Part shown: piece by piece, positions 1-5,487 of the stretch
How the letters are laid out: every line of letters starts with the position of its first letter
How positions within the stretch are numbered: position 1 is the stretch's first letter
Source of the DNA: Chloroflexota bacterium
GTDB taxonomy: Bacteria; Chloroflexota; Dehalococcoidia; Plut-88900
DNA length: 6,541 bases
Reading direction: 5' to 3'
NCBI GenBank assembly: GCA_022566235.1
Contig: JADFJI010000135.1
Location: 1 to 6,541, forward strand
Made by a program: the position numbers and the translations under genes
Notes under the pieces: model-generated
What the model was told of the DNA's origin: nothing
The model's database searches: none
Seen by the model: only the letters and a program-made list of their open reading frames with translations

Positions 1-2
1 TG

Positions 3-59
3 ATCGCCGAGCCAACGGCCCAGGGCGTCTCCAAGTGGGGTGGTTCCCGCATGGGGTAA
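3..59 (+). CDS. possible C-terminal end of an upstream gene (partial)
   Basis: An open frame enters from the left edge and ends at TAA 57-59, reading IAEPTAQGVSKWGGSRMG. Its codons mostly end in G or C, like the real genes here, but 18 residues are too few to recognise a family. An equally open alternative lies on the minus strand: ATG at 53-51 reading MREPPHLETPWAVGSAI off the left edge, with a weak AGGGG about ten bases upstream. I cannot tell which, if either, is real. If the minus-strand reading is right, that gene would diverge from the MFS gene. Confidence 0.25.
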   Translation: MAEPTAQGVSKWGGSRMG

Positions 60-333
60 CGGCCCCTGGCCTGGGGTTGACCCTGGTAGCGCTGGCTCCG
101 CGACCGGTTCACCGAAGGGAACTGAGTCACCGCCCCGATCTTGAAAGCGGCCTCTTGTTCTTATGAAAATAACTTCGCGCTCATCGCTCGGTGTATCCTG
201 AGAAGCGAAGGATCAGGGCTGACAGTTTTGAATCCCATACATCGGGTTGGCTATCCCCGGTGGCAAGGAATTTTGGTCTGCGCCCCCGGCAGGTCTTTGA
301 TGCCCCAGCATATGCCGATGAAATCGACATCAT
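60..333. other. intergenic stretch with no convincing gene
   Basis: No good gene is visible. A 66-codon frame from TTG 141 to 341 lacks a ribosome binding site, overlaps the MFS start and resembles no family. A small hairpin (CCCC 63-66 with GGGG 73-76) has no T-run after it. Possible promoter pieces such as TTGAAA at 141-146, TATGAA at 162-167 and CTGACA at 219-224 are not paired at good spacing. The stretch presumably holds the promoter of the MFS gene, but I cannot place it. Confidence 0.5.
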
Positions 334-1641
334 TTGAGTAAACAGACGGGCTTACAGGATTACGCCGCAACGCCCTCTCCGGAGGCCTCGGGGGCCGAAA
401 GGGCCCGGCGGACCAGGCCCGGATTCTGGGCGAAGATTCACACCTTCGATTCCCTCAAGGAGCGCAACTATCGCTGGCTCTGGCTGGGCATGTTGGGCTC
501 CTTTGCCGGGATGCAGATGCAGATGGTGGCCAGGGGCTGGCTGGTGGTCGATAGACTGGATGGATCGGCCCTGGACCTGGGGATAGTCACCTCCAGCACT
601 GGGGCCCCGTTGCTTCTGTTCTCCCTCTTTGGAGGAGTCATCAGCGACCGGTTCTCAAAGCGAAACGTCCTCATAGTGACCCAGAGTTGCACCGGTCTGG
701 TGGCCCTGTTCGTCGCCATCCTCATCGTCACCGATGTGGTCCAGATATGGCACATCATCCTGTCGTCCGTTTTGTCGGGGACGATTTTTGCCTTCAACAT
801 GCCGGGTCGTCAGGGGCTGATATCAGAGTTGGTGAGCCGGGATAACCTCACAAATGCAGTGGCCTTGAACTCGGCGGGGATGAACCTGAACCGCATTGTG
901 GCCCCTGGCCTGGCAGGGGTGCTCGTGGGGGTCGTAGGCATCGAAGGGGTCTATTTCCTGATGGTGGGCTGTTACGCTTTCGCCGCCCTCAGCGTGATGA
1001 TGATCCCGGCCACAGGCCCGATCCCCAGGCGTGAACGAGGGTCTATGATTGAAGACTTGAAGGCTGGCCTGAGCTACGTTCGCAGCAGTCCCGTCATCTC
1101 AAGCCTGTTGATCCTGGCCTTTGCCCCCCTCATCTTCGCCCAACCGTACCAGGCTCTGCTGCCGCTGTTCGCCAAGGATGTTCTGGACGTAGGCTCGGGC
1201 GGTTTCGGGGTATTGATAGGCGCCGTGGGTGTGGGGGCGTTGCTGGGCACCCTGGGCCTGGCATCCCTCTCGAATCTCCGGCGGAGGGGCGTATTGATGG
1301 TCGCCCTGCTGATGACCTTCGGGATGGGGCTTGTTCTTTTCGCCCAGTCCACCAGCCTCTATCTATCCCTGGGGGCCCTGTTTATTGTGGGGGTGGGCAG
1401 CATGGGCTACAGCGCCCTGAATCAGACCCTGCTCCTCACCAACACAACGCCAGAGATGCGAGGGCGGGTCACCAGCATCTACTTGATGTCCTTCGGCCTG
1501 ATGCCTTTGGGGGTATTACCCATGGGCGCGGCCGCCGATGCCATCAGCCCGTCGGCGGCCCTTACCATGGGGGCGGCGCTTCTCATGGTCAGCACTCTTG
1601 CCGTCATGGCCTGGAGGCCCCAGTTGCGACAGCTTAGATGA
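334..1641 (+). CDS. MFS transporter, MFS_3 / EntS-like exporter family
   Basis: Predicted inner-membrane secondary transporter of 435 residues, a usual length for a 12-helix major facilitator. A charged cytoplasmic N-terminus (about residues 1-45) precedes the first helix (about 46-72). The loop after helix 2 carries MFS motif A, GGVISDRFSKR (100-110), with D105 and R106. Residues 154-196 (FNMPGRQGLISELV, then NAVALNSAGMNLNRIVAPGLAG) match the pattern typical of the MFS_3 group, which includes enterobactin exporter EntS and many drug or macrolide efflux proteins. The second half has TTPEMRGRVTSIYLMSFG (371-388). Substrate cannot be predicted; export is likelier than import. The start is TTG at 334: an in-frame TGA lies at 319-321, and the next in-frame ATG falls inside helix 1. 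No Shine-Dalgarno is visible. It converges on the next gene. Confidence 0.93.
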   Translation: MSKQTGLQDYAATPSPEASGAERARRTRPGFWAKIHTFDSLKERNYRWLWLGMLGSFAGMQMQMVARGWLVVDRLDGSALDLGIVTSSTGAPLLLFSLFGGVISDRFSKRNVLIVTQSCTGLVALFVAILIVTDVVQIWHIILSSVLSGTIFAFNMPGRQGLISELVSRDNLTNAVALNSAGMNLNRIVAPGLAGVLVGVVGIEGVYFLMVGCYAFAALSVMMIPATGPIPRRERGSMIEDLKAGLSYVRSSPVISSLLILAFAPLIFAQPYQALLPLFAKDVLDVGSGGFGVLIGAVGVGALLGTLGLASLSNLRRRGVLMVALLMTFGMGLVLFAQSTSLYLSLGALFIVGVGSMGYSALNQTLLLTNTTPEMRGRVTSIYLMSFGLMPLGVLPMGAAADAISPSAALTMGAALLMVSTLAVMAWRPQLRQLR

Positions 1642-1669
1642 GGTGATTAGAGGGATAGACAGGGAGTGC

Positions 1670-1708
1670 AGTCCCGGCTTGTCCCGATACTCGGGACTTG
1701 TCGGGACT
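1670..1708. repeat. nested two-stem hairpin in the convergent spacer, possible bidirectional terminator
   Basis: An outer 7-bp stem (AGTCCCG 1670-1676 with CGGGACT 1702-1708) encloses an inner perfect 7-bp stem (GTCCCGA 1681-1687 with TCGGGAC 1691-1697, loop TAC). Four-base internal loops lie on each side. It starts 29 bases after the MFS stop codon. The downstream sequence (gatataaattt, 1711-1721) is AT-rich but not a clean T-run, so termination is only possible. Short palindromes of the GTCCCGA-TCGGGAC type also occur as dispersed intergenic repeats in environmental bacterial genomes. Confidence 0.6.
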
Positions 1709-1722
1709 CAGATATAAATTTC

Positions 1723-1771
1723 GCCCCCTTCCTGGCCAGGCCTGTCCTGAGTTTGTCGAAGGGAAGGGGGC
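1723..1771. repeat. 10-bp inverted repeat enclosing a decayed REP-like core
   Basis: GCCCCCTTCC (1723-1732) and GGAAGGGGGC (1762-1771) are perfect inverted copies. Between them, 1744-1762 (GTCCTGAGTTTGTCGAAGG) matches 18 of 19 bases of the reverse complement of the hairpin unit at 5299-5331. Only the loop and inner stem of that unit are preserved here; its outer stem is replaced by unrelated sequence. The element sits in the 173-bp spacer between two convergent genes, a usual place for REP-type repeats. Confidence 0.6.
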
Positions 1772-1814
1772 CAGGGGGATGGTCGAAAGGAATTTTCCCG
1801 CAGGCCCCTAAGGG

Positions 1815-2609
1815 CTAATAGTCCCCCTCCCCCTCTCCTTCCTCATCCTCTTCCGGCAGAGATGCCTCGATGGCATGGCCGGATTGAGGGAGAAGAGCAT
1901 CGACCCTGCTCCTGTCTACCTCCTCCCTGGGAGGCAGGCCCTCGATGGCCTTTCGGAGACCGGCGACCTGTTTCATCTCTTTGGAGGTCCTTGGTTCGAC
2001 TATGATCCCCAGGATTCCCACGTTTTGCAGCGCCAGCAACTCCCCCTCCTCGAGATCGATCCTGGTCCGTACCATCACCGGTTTTGACACCGCAAAGAGG
2101 ATCGATCTGTATGCCATCAGCTCTCTCACCGATAGCCGCTCTTCGGGCTCCGCTTCTATGATTATGGAGTCCGTGGGCATGTCATCCAGGACTCGGAGGA
2201 ACTGCTCCTCCACCGACGTATCGATGGATAGCACCTTAGCGATGTCCTCTTCGTTCAGCACCGACGCGGGTGTACCATCGATACCGAACACCAGGAAGTC
2301 GCAGCCTGCCTTGCCCAGGGCGTCAAGCTGTTCCATCTCTATTTTCTGGGACTGGACCCCCCAGGGTAAGGTTTCGGATAATTTGCCCAGTTTCTTGAGG
2401 AGGGCCTTGACCTTATCAAGGCCCTCGACCCGAAGGATGAGGGAGTCGGCCACATTCTGGGTGCCTTTCATCAGCTGTGGGGAGTCGGCGTCCAGCCTTA
2501 TTATCAATGCCAAGGGCGGCACAGCGGCCTCGGAGCGCATTGGGATGAATCCCATCTTTTTCGGGGCAGGCTGCGATGCCTTTTCAAGCTTGTCTAGAAG
2601 TCTGCTCAT
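1815..2609 (-). CDS. conserved-type hypothetical protein, probable TIM-barrel fold
   Basis: I do not recognise a named family. The 264-residue protein has no signal peptide or membrane segment, so it should be cytoplasmic. Eight short hydrophobic strands alternate with helices: about residues 33-39 (LALIIRL), 55-60, 81-86, 103-109 (CDFLVFG), 126-130, 147-153 (DSIIIEA), 177-183 (PVMVRTR) and 198-205 (GILGIIVE). That count and order suggest a (beta/alpha)8 barrel, but this is inference and no catalytic or cofactor motif is evident. The N-terminal 30 residues look like a helix plus linker (MSRLLDKLEKASQ). The C-terminus is strongly acidic (PEEDEEGEGEGDY, 252-264) and probably disordered. ATG at 2609 is preceded by GGGAAG only two bases away, so initiation signals are imperfect. 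It lies 138 bp downstream of the thiolase on the same strand and could be read through from it. Long overlapping frames on the plus strand are shadows. Confidence 0.8.
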   Translation of the reverse strand: MSRLLDKLEKASQPAPKKMGFIPMRSEAAVPPLALIIRLDADSPQLMKGTQNVADSLILRVEGLDKVKALLKKLGKLSETLPWGVQSQKIEMEQLDALGKAGCDFLVFGIDGTPASVLNEEDIAKVLSIDTSVEEQFLRVLDDMPTDSIIIEAEPEERLSVRELMAYRSILFAVSKPVMVRTRIDLEEGELLALQNVGILGIIVEPRTSKEMKQVAGLRKAIEGLPPREEVDRSRVDALLPQSGHAIEASLPEEDEEGEGEGDY

Positions 2610-2699
2610 GTCTTCCCATCTACCCTAGAAAGGGGTGCTTACAACTCCGCCCGATGCCAGCGGCACCGGCGTCTGGAATTCGTCGATTGAGGCGTGTCT

Positions 2700-2730
2700 A
2701 AAAATGGGTGGCCGACCAGCACGGGTCACC
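2700..2730 (-). terminator. possible rho-independent terminator of the thiolase gene
   Basis: Read on the minus strand, a 7-bp stem GGTGACC pairs with GGTC and ACC across a four-base bulge (plus-strand 2707-2717 with 2724-2730) and is followed by CCATTTTTAG, with T's at 2704-2700. It begins 18 bases past the thiolase stop codon. The bulged stem and short T-run make it modest, so partial read-through into the downstream gene is possible. Confidence 0.4.
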
Positions 2731-2747
2731 ATCGCCGGGGCCGGACC

Positions 2748-3932
2748 TTAGTTGAGGCGCTGGAAGATGGTGGCGCACCCTTGGCCGCCGCCGACACACA
2801 TGGTCACCAGGCCCATCTCTTTGTCCTGCCGCTCCAGCTCCTCCATGATCTTCACCGTCATGATGGCGCCGGTGGCCCCGACCGGGTGGCCTATGGATAT
2901 CCCGCTGCCGTTAACGTTGGTGATCTCCTGGTCCAGGCCCAGCTCCCTGATGCAGTGGATGGCTTGGGCGGCGAAAGCCTCGTTGAGCTCGATGAGGTCT
3001 ATGTCGTCCAGACTCAGGCCGGTCTTGCTCAGCAGCTTCCTGACCGCGGGTATCGGCCCCATGCCCATGATGGCCGGGTCCACACCGACCACGGCCCGAG
3101 AGTGCCAGGCCAGCCGGGGTTTCAGTCCCAGCTCCTTCGCCTTTTCCTCGGACATCATCACCACGGCCGCAGCCCCATCATTGATGCCGGAGGCGTTACC
3201 TGCCGTGACGGTGCCGTCCTTCTGGAACACTGTGCGCAGGCTTGCCAGTCGCTCCAGGGTCGTATCGGCCCGGGGCTGCTCATCACGGTCCACAACCACG
3301 GGGTCGCCCCTGCGTTGAGGCACGGAGATGGGCACTATCTGGTCCTTGAATCGCCCCTCTTCTATAGCCCTTATGGCTCGCTGGTGGCTCATCACGGCCA
3401 TCTGGTCCTGCTCTTCTCGCCCCACCTCAAACTTCTTGGCTATGTTCTCCGCCGTCACGCCCATATGGTAGTGATTCACGGGACAGCTGAGGCCTTCGAC
3501 CAGCGAGTCCTCAGTCACGCCATTGCCCAGTTTCAGCCCATCCCACCTTATGTTTCGCAACACGTATGGGGCCTGGCTCATGTTCTCCGCGCCTCCGGCC
3601 ACCACGATATCCGCCTCTCCGGCCCTTATGAACTGGGCGGCTACGTTGATGGCCTCCAGGCCCGAGGAACACTGCCGGTTTATGGCTATGGCCGGCACCT
3701 CATCTGGGATGCCGGCTTTCAGGGCCGCCAGCCGGCTGGAATAGCCGTTCTCAGATGCCTGAAGGGCCGTGCCCATAAATACATCGTCTACCATGGCCGG
3801 GTCGATATCGGCCCTCTCCAGAGCGGCCTTTATGGCCGCTGCGCCTAGCTCCGACGCCGAGTAGTCTTTAAAGGCCCCCCCAAACTTACCTACAGGTGTC
3901 CTGGCCCCACTAACGATAACCGCCCTAGTCAT
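2748..3932 (-). CDS. thiolase family protein: acetyl-CoA acetyltransferase / 3-ketoacyl-CoA thiolase
   Basis: Cytoplasmic thiolase of 394 residues, the usual length. These enzymes either condense two acetyl-CoA to acetoacetyl-CoA or split 3-ketoacyl-CoA with CoA in beta-oxidation. All catalytic landmarks are present: nucleophile C88 in NRQCSSGLEAI, the MGVTAEN segment (157-163), N317 in NEAFAAQ, H349 in GHPVGATG, and acid/base C379 in CVGGGQG. The N-terminus RAVIVSGARTPVGKFGG is typical of the family. Chain-length preference cannot be read from sequence. NRQCSSG resembles long-chain-type thiolases, so either role is possible. I place the start at ATG 3932, not the longer in-frame ATG at 3977: AAAGGAGG lies four bases upstream of 3932, the family motif begins there, and the predicted transcription start (about 3973) lies inside the longer frame. 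It is divergent from dinB. Confidence 0.95.
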   Translation of the reverse strand: MTRAVIVSGARTPVGKFGGAFKDYSASELGAAAIKAALERADIDPAMVDDVFMGTALQASENGYSSRLAALKAGIPDEVPAIAINRQCSSGLEAINVAAQFIRAGEADIVVAGGAENMSQAPYVLRNIRWDGLKLGNGVTEDSLVEGLSCPVNHYHMGVTAENIAKKFEVGREEQDQMAVMSHQRAIRAIEEGRFKDQIVPISVPQRRGDPVVVDRDEQPRADTTLERLASLRTVFQKDGTVTAGNASGINDGAAAVVMMSEEKAKELGLKPRLAWHSRAVVGVDPAIMGMGPIPAVRKLLSKTGLSLDDIDLIELNEAFAAQAIHCIRELGLDQEITNVNGSGISIGHPVGATGAIMTVKIMEELERQDKEMGLVTMCVGGGQGCATIFQRLN

Positions 3933-3944
3933 GATTCCTCCTTT
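3933..3944 (-). promoter_or_regulatory. strong ribosome binding site deciding the thiolase start
   Basis: On the minus strand AAAGGAGG is followed by AATC and then the ATG at 3932-3930. This near-perfect Shine-Dalgarno favours the 394-residue form over the 15-residue N-terminal extension that the longest open frame would give. Confidence 0.85.
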
Positions 3945-3979
3945 TCCCCGGGGCATCCTTTCCCGCGGGGGTAACAACT

Positions 3980-4008
3980 ATTGTCGAGCCGACGGTGCAA
4001 CCTGTCAA
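3980..4008 (-). promoter_or_regulatory. sigma70-type promoter of the thiolase gene
   Basis: On the minus strand a perfect -35 TTGACA (4008-4003) is followed by exactly 17 bases and then GACAAT (3985-3980), which matches four of six bases of the -10 consensus. Transcription would start near 3973, giving a leader of about 41 bases that contains the ribosome binding site. The location, directly upstream of the gene and within a divergent spacer, supports it. Confidence 0.7.
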
Positions 4009-4028
4009 GACGGCCTTTTTAAGCCGTC
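4009..4028. promoter_or_regulatory. perfect inverted repeat between the divergent promoters, possible operator
   Basis: GACGGC (4009-4014) and GCCGTC (4023-4028) are perfect inverted half-sites separated by eight AT-rich bases (ctttttaa). The repeat abuts the upstream side of the thiolase -35 (4003-4008) and covers the place where a dinB -35 would fall (about 4017-4022). It could bind a regulator acting on one or both genes. It does not resemble the well-known E. coli or B. subtilis LexA boxes, so no regulator is proposed. Confidence 0.35.
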
Positions 4029-4039
4029 GCCAACTTGGG

Positions 4040-4045
4040 TACAAT
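4040..4045 (+). promoter_or_regulatory. -10 element of dinB, placed for a leaderless transcript
   Basis: TACAAT matches five of six bases of the -10 consensus and ends six bases before the dinB ATG at 4052. A start of transcription at the normal distance would fall on or within a base or two of the A of ATG. No Shine-Dalgarno is present upstream of this ATG. The -35 position holds only TTTTAA (4017-4022), a weak match. Confidence 0.55.
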
Positions 4046-4051
4046 AGACCT

Positions 4052-5122
4052 ATGCCCAGAGCCCCCTGGCGATACATACTACACGCCGATCTGGATGCAT
4101 TCTACGCATCGGTGGAGCAGCTGGACAACCCCGAATATCGGGGATTGCCCCTGGTGGTGGGTGGATCCGTATCGGGGCGGGGGGTGGTGGCAGCCGCTTC
4201 CTACGAGGCCCGCAAGTACGGTATCCACTCCGCCATGCCCATGCGGACTGCCGTGAGGCTGTACCCGGAGATTGTCCAGGTCTTGCCCCGGTTCAGTCGC
4301 TATCGAGAGGTATCCGGCCAGGTGATGGGAATCTTCCACCGTCTGACCCCCTTGGTAGAGCCCCTGTCCCTGGACGAGGCCTACCTGGATATCAGCCGCC
4401 AGGTGCCCTCCGACATGCTGGAAGAGGTGGCCCGCGGGCTGAAGGCCGCAGTCAAAGAGGAAACGGGCCTGGTGATAACCGTCGGCGGCGGGTCGACCAA
4501 GACCATCTCCAAGATCGCCTCTCAGCTTGCCAAGCCCGATGGCTTGATGTTGATAAAGCCGGGTGACGAGAGGAGCTTTCTGGACCCGCTGGACGTTGAC
4601 CTTCTCTGGGGAGTGGGGCCCAAGACCGCCGAGATACTTAAACACCATCGCATTAAGACCATCGGGGAGCTGGCCGACAGCGACCTGGTATGGCTCAGCC
4701 GCACCTTTGGCAAGCGGGGCCCGGAGCTGAAGGAGCGGGCCTCGGGCCTGGAGCAGGACCGGGTCGAGCCCTTCAGGGAGACCAAGTCCGTCAGCTCCGA
4801 GGTTACCCTGCCCAAGGATGTCGGCGAGCGGACGGCCCTGGAGAAAAAGATGGAGGAGTTGGCCCAGGAGGTGGCCGTCAGGCTTCGCAAGGAGGAGCTG
4901 CGGGGCAAGACCATATGGGTGAAGCTGCGCCTGGCGGACTTCACCACCTTCACCAGACAGCAGACCTTCAACAGCGCCACGGACGATGCTGAGACCATCT
5001 TTCGCGTCGCCCGAGACCTGATGAGGCGGGAGCTGCGGCCCGGGCTCGAGTTCCGCCTGCTGGGAGTCGGCGTTACCAACTTCCAGGAATCTTCCCAGCT
5101 CACCATGTTCCCTACCGAATAG
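4052..5122 (+). CDS. dinB: DNA polymerase IV, Y-family translesion polymerase
   Basis: Error-prone polymerase that extends past damaged template bases, acting at stalled forks with the sliding clamp. At 356 residues it has full family length. The palm carries HADLDAFYASVEQ with metal ligand D13 and steric-gate residue Y18, and SLDEAYLDIS with D108 and E109. Fingers residues Y51 and R54 lie in SYEARKYGIHSAMP. TKTISKIASQLAKPDG (149-164) and the helix-hairpin-helix LLWGVGPKTAEIL (184-196) form the thumb side. The little-finger domain spans about 240-345. The C-terminal QLTMF (349-353) fits the beta-clamp binding motif. I choose ATG 4052 over the in-frame GTG at 3995: the catalytic N-terminus begins there, and the -10 box at 4040-4045 would leave the GTG untranscribed. 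The gene is divergent from the thiolase and is followed by a terminator-like hairpin. Confidence 0.96.
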   Translation: MPRAPWRYILHADLDAFYASVEQLDNPEYRGLPLVVGGSVSGRGVVAAASYEARKYGIHSAMPMRTAVRLYPEIVQVLPRFSRYREVSGQVMGIFHRLTPLVEPLSLDEAYLDISRQVPSDMLEEVARGLKAAVKEETGLVITVGGGSTKTISKIASQLAKPDGLMLIKPGDERSFLDPLDVDLLWGVGPKTAEILKHHRIKTIGELADSDLVWLSRTFGKRGPELKERASGLEQDRVEPFRETKSVSSEVTLPKDVGERTALEKKMEELAQEVAVRLRKEELRGKTIWVKLRLADFTTFTRQQTFNSATDDAETIFRVARDLMRRELRPGLEFRLLGVGVTNFQESSQLTMFPTE

Positions 5123-5173
5123 CTGGCCCCGTGTGCAGGTTTTGAACCAAATCCCCACCGTGGACTAACTAGT

Positions 5174-5202
5174 GGCCGGTTCGATAAATAACGGCCCTTT
5201 TT
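5174..5202 (+). terminator. probable rho-independent terminator after dinB
   Basis: An all-GC 5-bp stem (GGCCG 5174-5178 with CGGCC 5192-5196) encloses a 13-base loop and is followed by CTTTTTG with five T's (5198-5202). It begins about 50 bases after the dinB stop codon. The stem is short, so efficiency is uncertain. Confidence 0.5.
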
Positions 5203-5258
5203 GTCACCCCTGAGTCCTTCGAGTGGGGAAGGGCTACGGAGGATGAAAAGCATAGTTA

Positions 5259-5291
5259 CCGTTCGTGGTGAGCGTGTCGAACCATGGACGG
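5259..5291 (+). repeat. REP-like hairpin unit A
   Basis: A 33-base unit folds as a 10-bp stem, CCGTTCGTGG (5259-5268) with CCATGGACGG (5282-5291), counting two G-T pairs, around the 13-base loop TGAGCGTGTCGAA. It is the first half of a doublet with unit B, in the long dinB to oxidoreductase spacer. Elements with the core TGAGCTTGTCGAA are, from general knowledge, dispersed intergenic repeats in many environmental bacterial genomes. Confidence 0.75.
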
Positions 5292-5298
5292 TATATGA

Positions 5299-5331
5299 CC
5301 GCTCGTCCTTCGACAAGCTCAGGACGAACGG
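5299..5331 (-). repeat. REP-like hairpin unit B, inverted relative to unit A
   Basis: Read on the minus strand this 33-base unit has stem CCGTTCGTCC with GGACGAGCGG (10 bp, one G-T pair) and loop TGAGCTTGTCGAA. It matches unit A at 25 of 33 positions, with the loop identical but for one base. Two stem pairs are swapped from GG:CC to CC:GG, which keeps the pairing. Seven bases (tatatga, 5292-5298) separate the two units. Confidence 0.75.
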
Positions 5332-5438
5332 TCTCCATTCGTAGCGATGACACAATATTTTAGGGACTAAGCGCTATCCGCCATACGGGGTCTCAGGCAG
5401 GGCTAACATGGACCCATGAATACCCTGGGCCGCTGCTG

Positions 5439-5444
5439 TATAAT
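5439..5444 (+). promoter_or_regulatory. -10 element of the oxidoreductase promoter
   Basis: A perfect TATAAT lies 43 bases before the ATG at 5488. At 17-base spacing the -35 position holds ATGAAT (5416-5421), only three of six matches, so an activator may help or the -10 may suffice. The predicted start near 5451 gives a leader of about 37 bases. Confidence 0.5.
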
Positions 5445-5473
5445 CCAGGCCAGCCACTGGGATACCCCTTCGT

Positions 5474-5480
5474 AAAGGAG
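5474..5480 (+). promoter_or_regulatory. ribosome binding site of the oxidoreductase gene
   Basis: AAAGGAG is separated by seven bases (aacagcc) from ATG 5488. This is a strong Shine-Dalgarno at ideal spacing and fixes the start of the gene. Confidence 0.85.
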
Positions 5481-5487
5481 AACAGCC

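Noticed and set aside
141..341. 66-codon plus-strand frame before the MFS gene
   Set aside because: TTG start with no ribosome binding site, no family resemblance, low-quality codon pattern, and it overlaps the MFS start.
1945..2628. 227-codon plus-strand frame
   Set aside because: Antisense shadow of the minus-strand 264-residue gene; serine/arginine-rich composition typical of antisense reading.
2694..3848. 384-codon plus-strand frame opposite the thiolase
   Set aside because: Histidine- and glycine-rich antisense shadow of a gene with all thiolase catalytic motifs intact.
4079..5158. 359-codon minus-strand frame opposite dinB
   Set aside because: Antisense shadow; the plus strand encodes a complete DinB with all active-site residues.
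5203..5235. Third hairpin unit (CCCCTGAGTCCTTCGAGTGGGG)
   Set aside because: It shares TGAG and TTCGA words with the doublet, but the stem is only CCCC/GGGG and the loop core does not match, so membership is unsupported.
5259..5331. CRISPR array or integron attC-like site
   Set aside because: Only two units in opposite orientation with a 7-base spacer, no cas or integrase gene, and no direct-repeat/spacer periodicity.
4522..5355. 277-codon minus-strand frame running through the repeat doublet
   Set aside because: It covers dinB antisense, a terminator and two hairpin repeats; the N-terminal part (VLSLSKDER) is simply translated repeat sequence.
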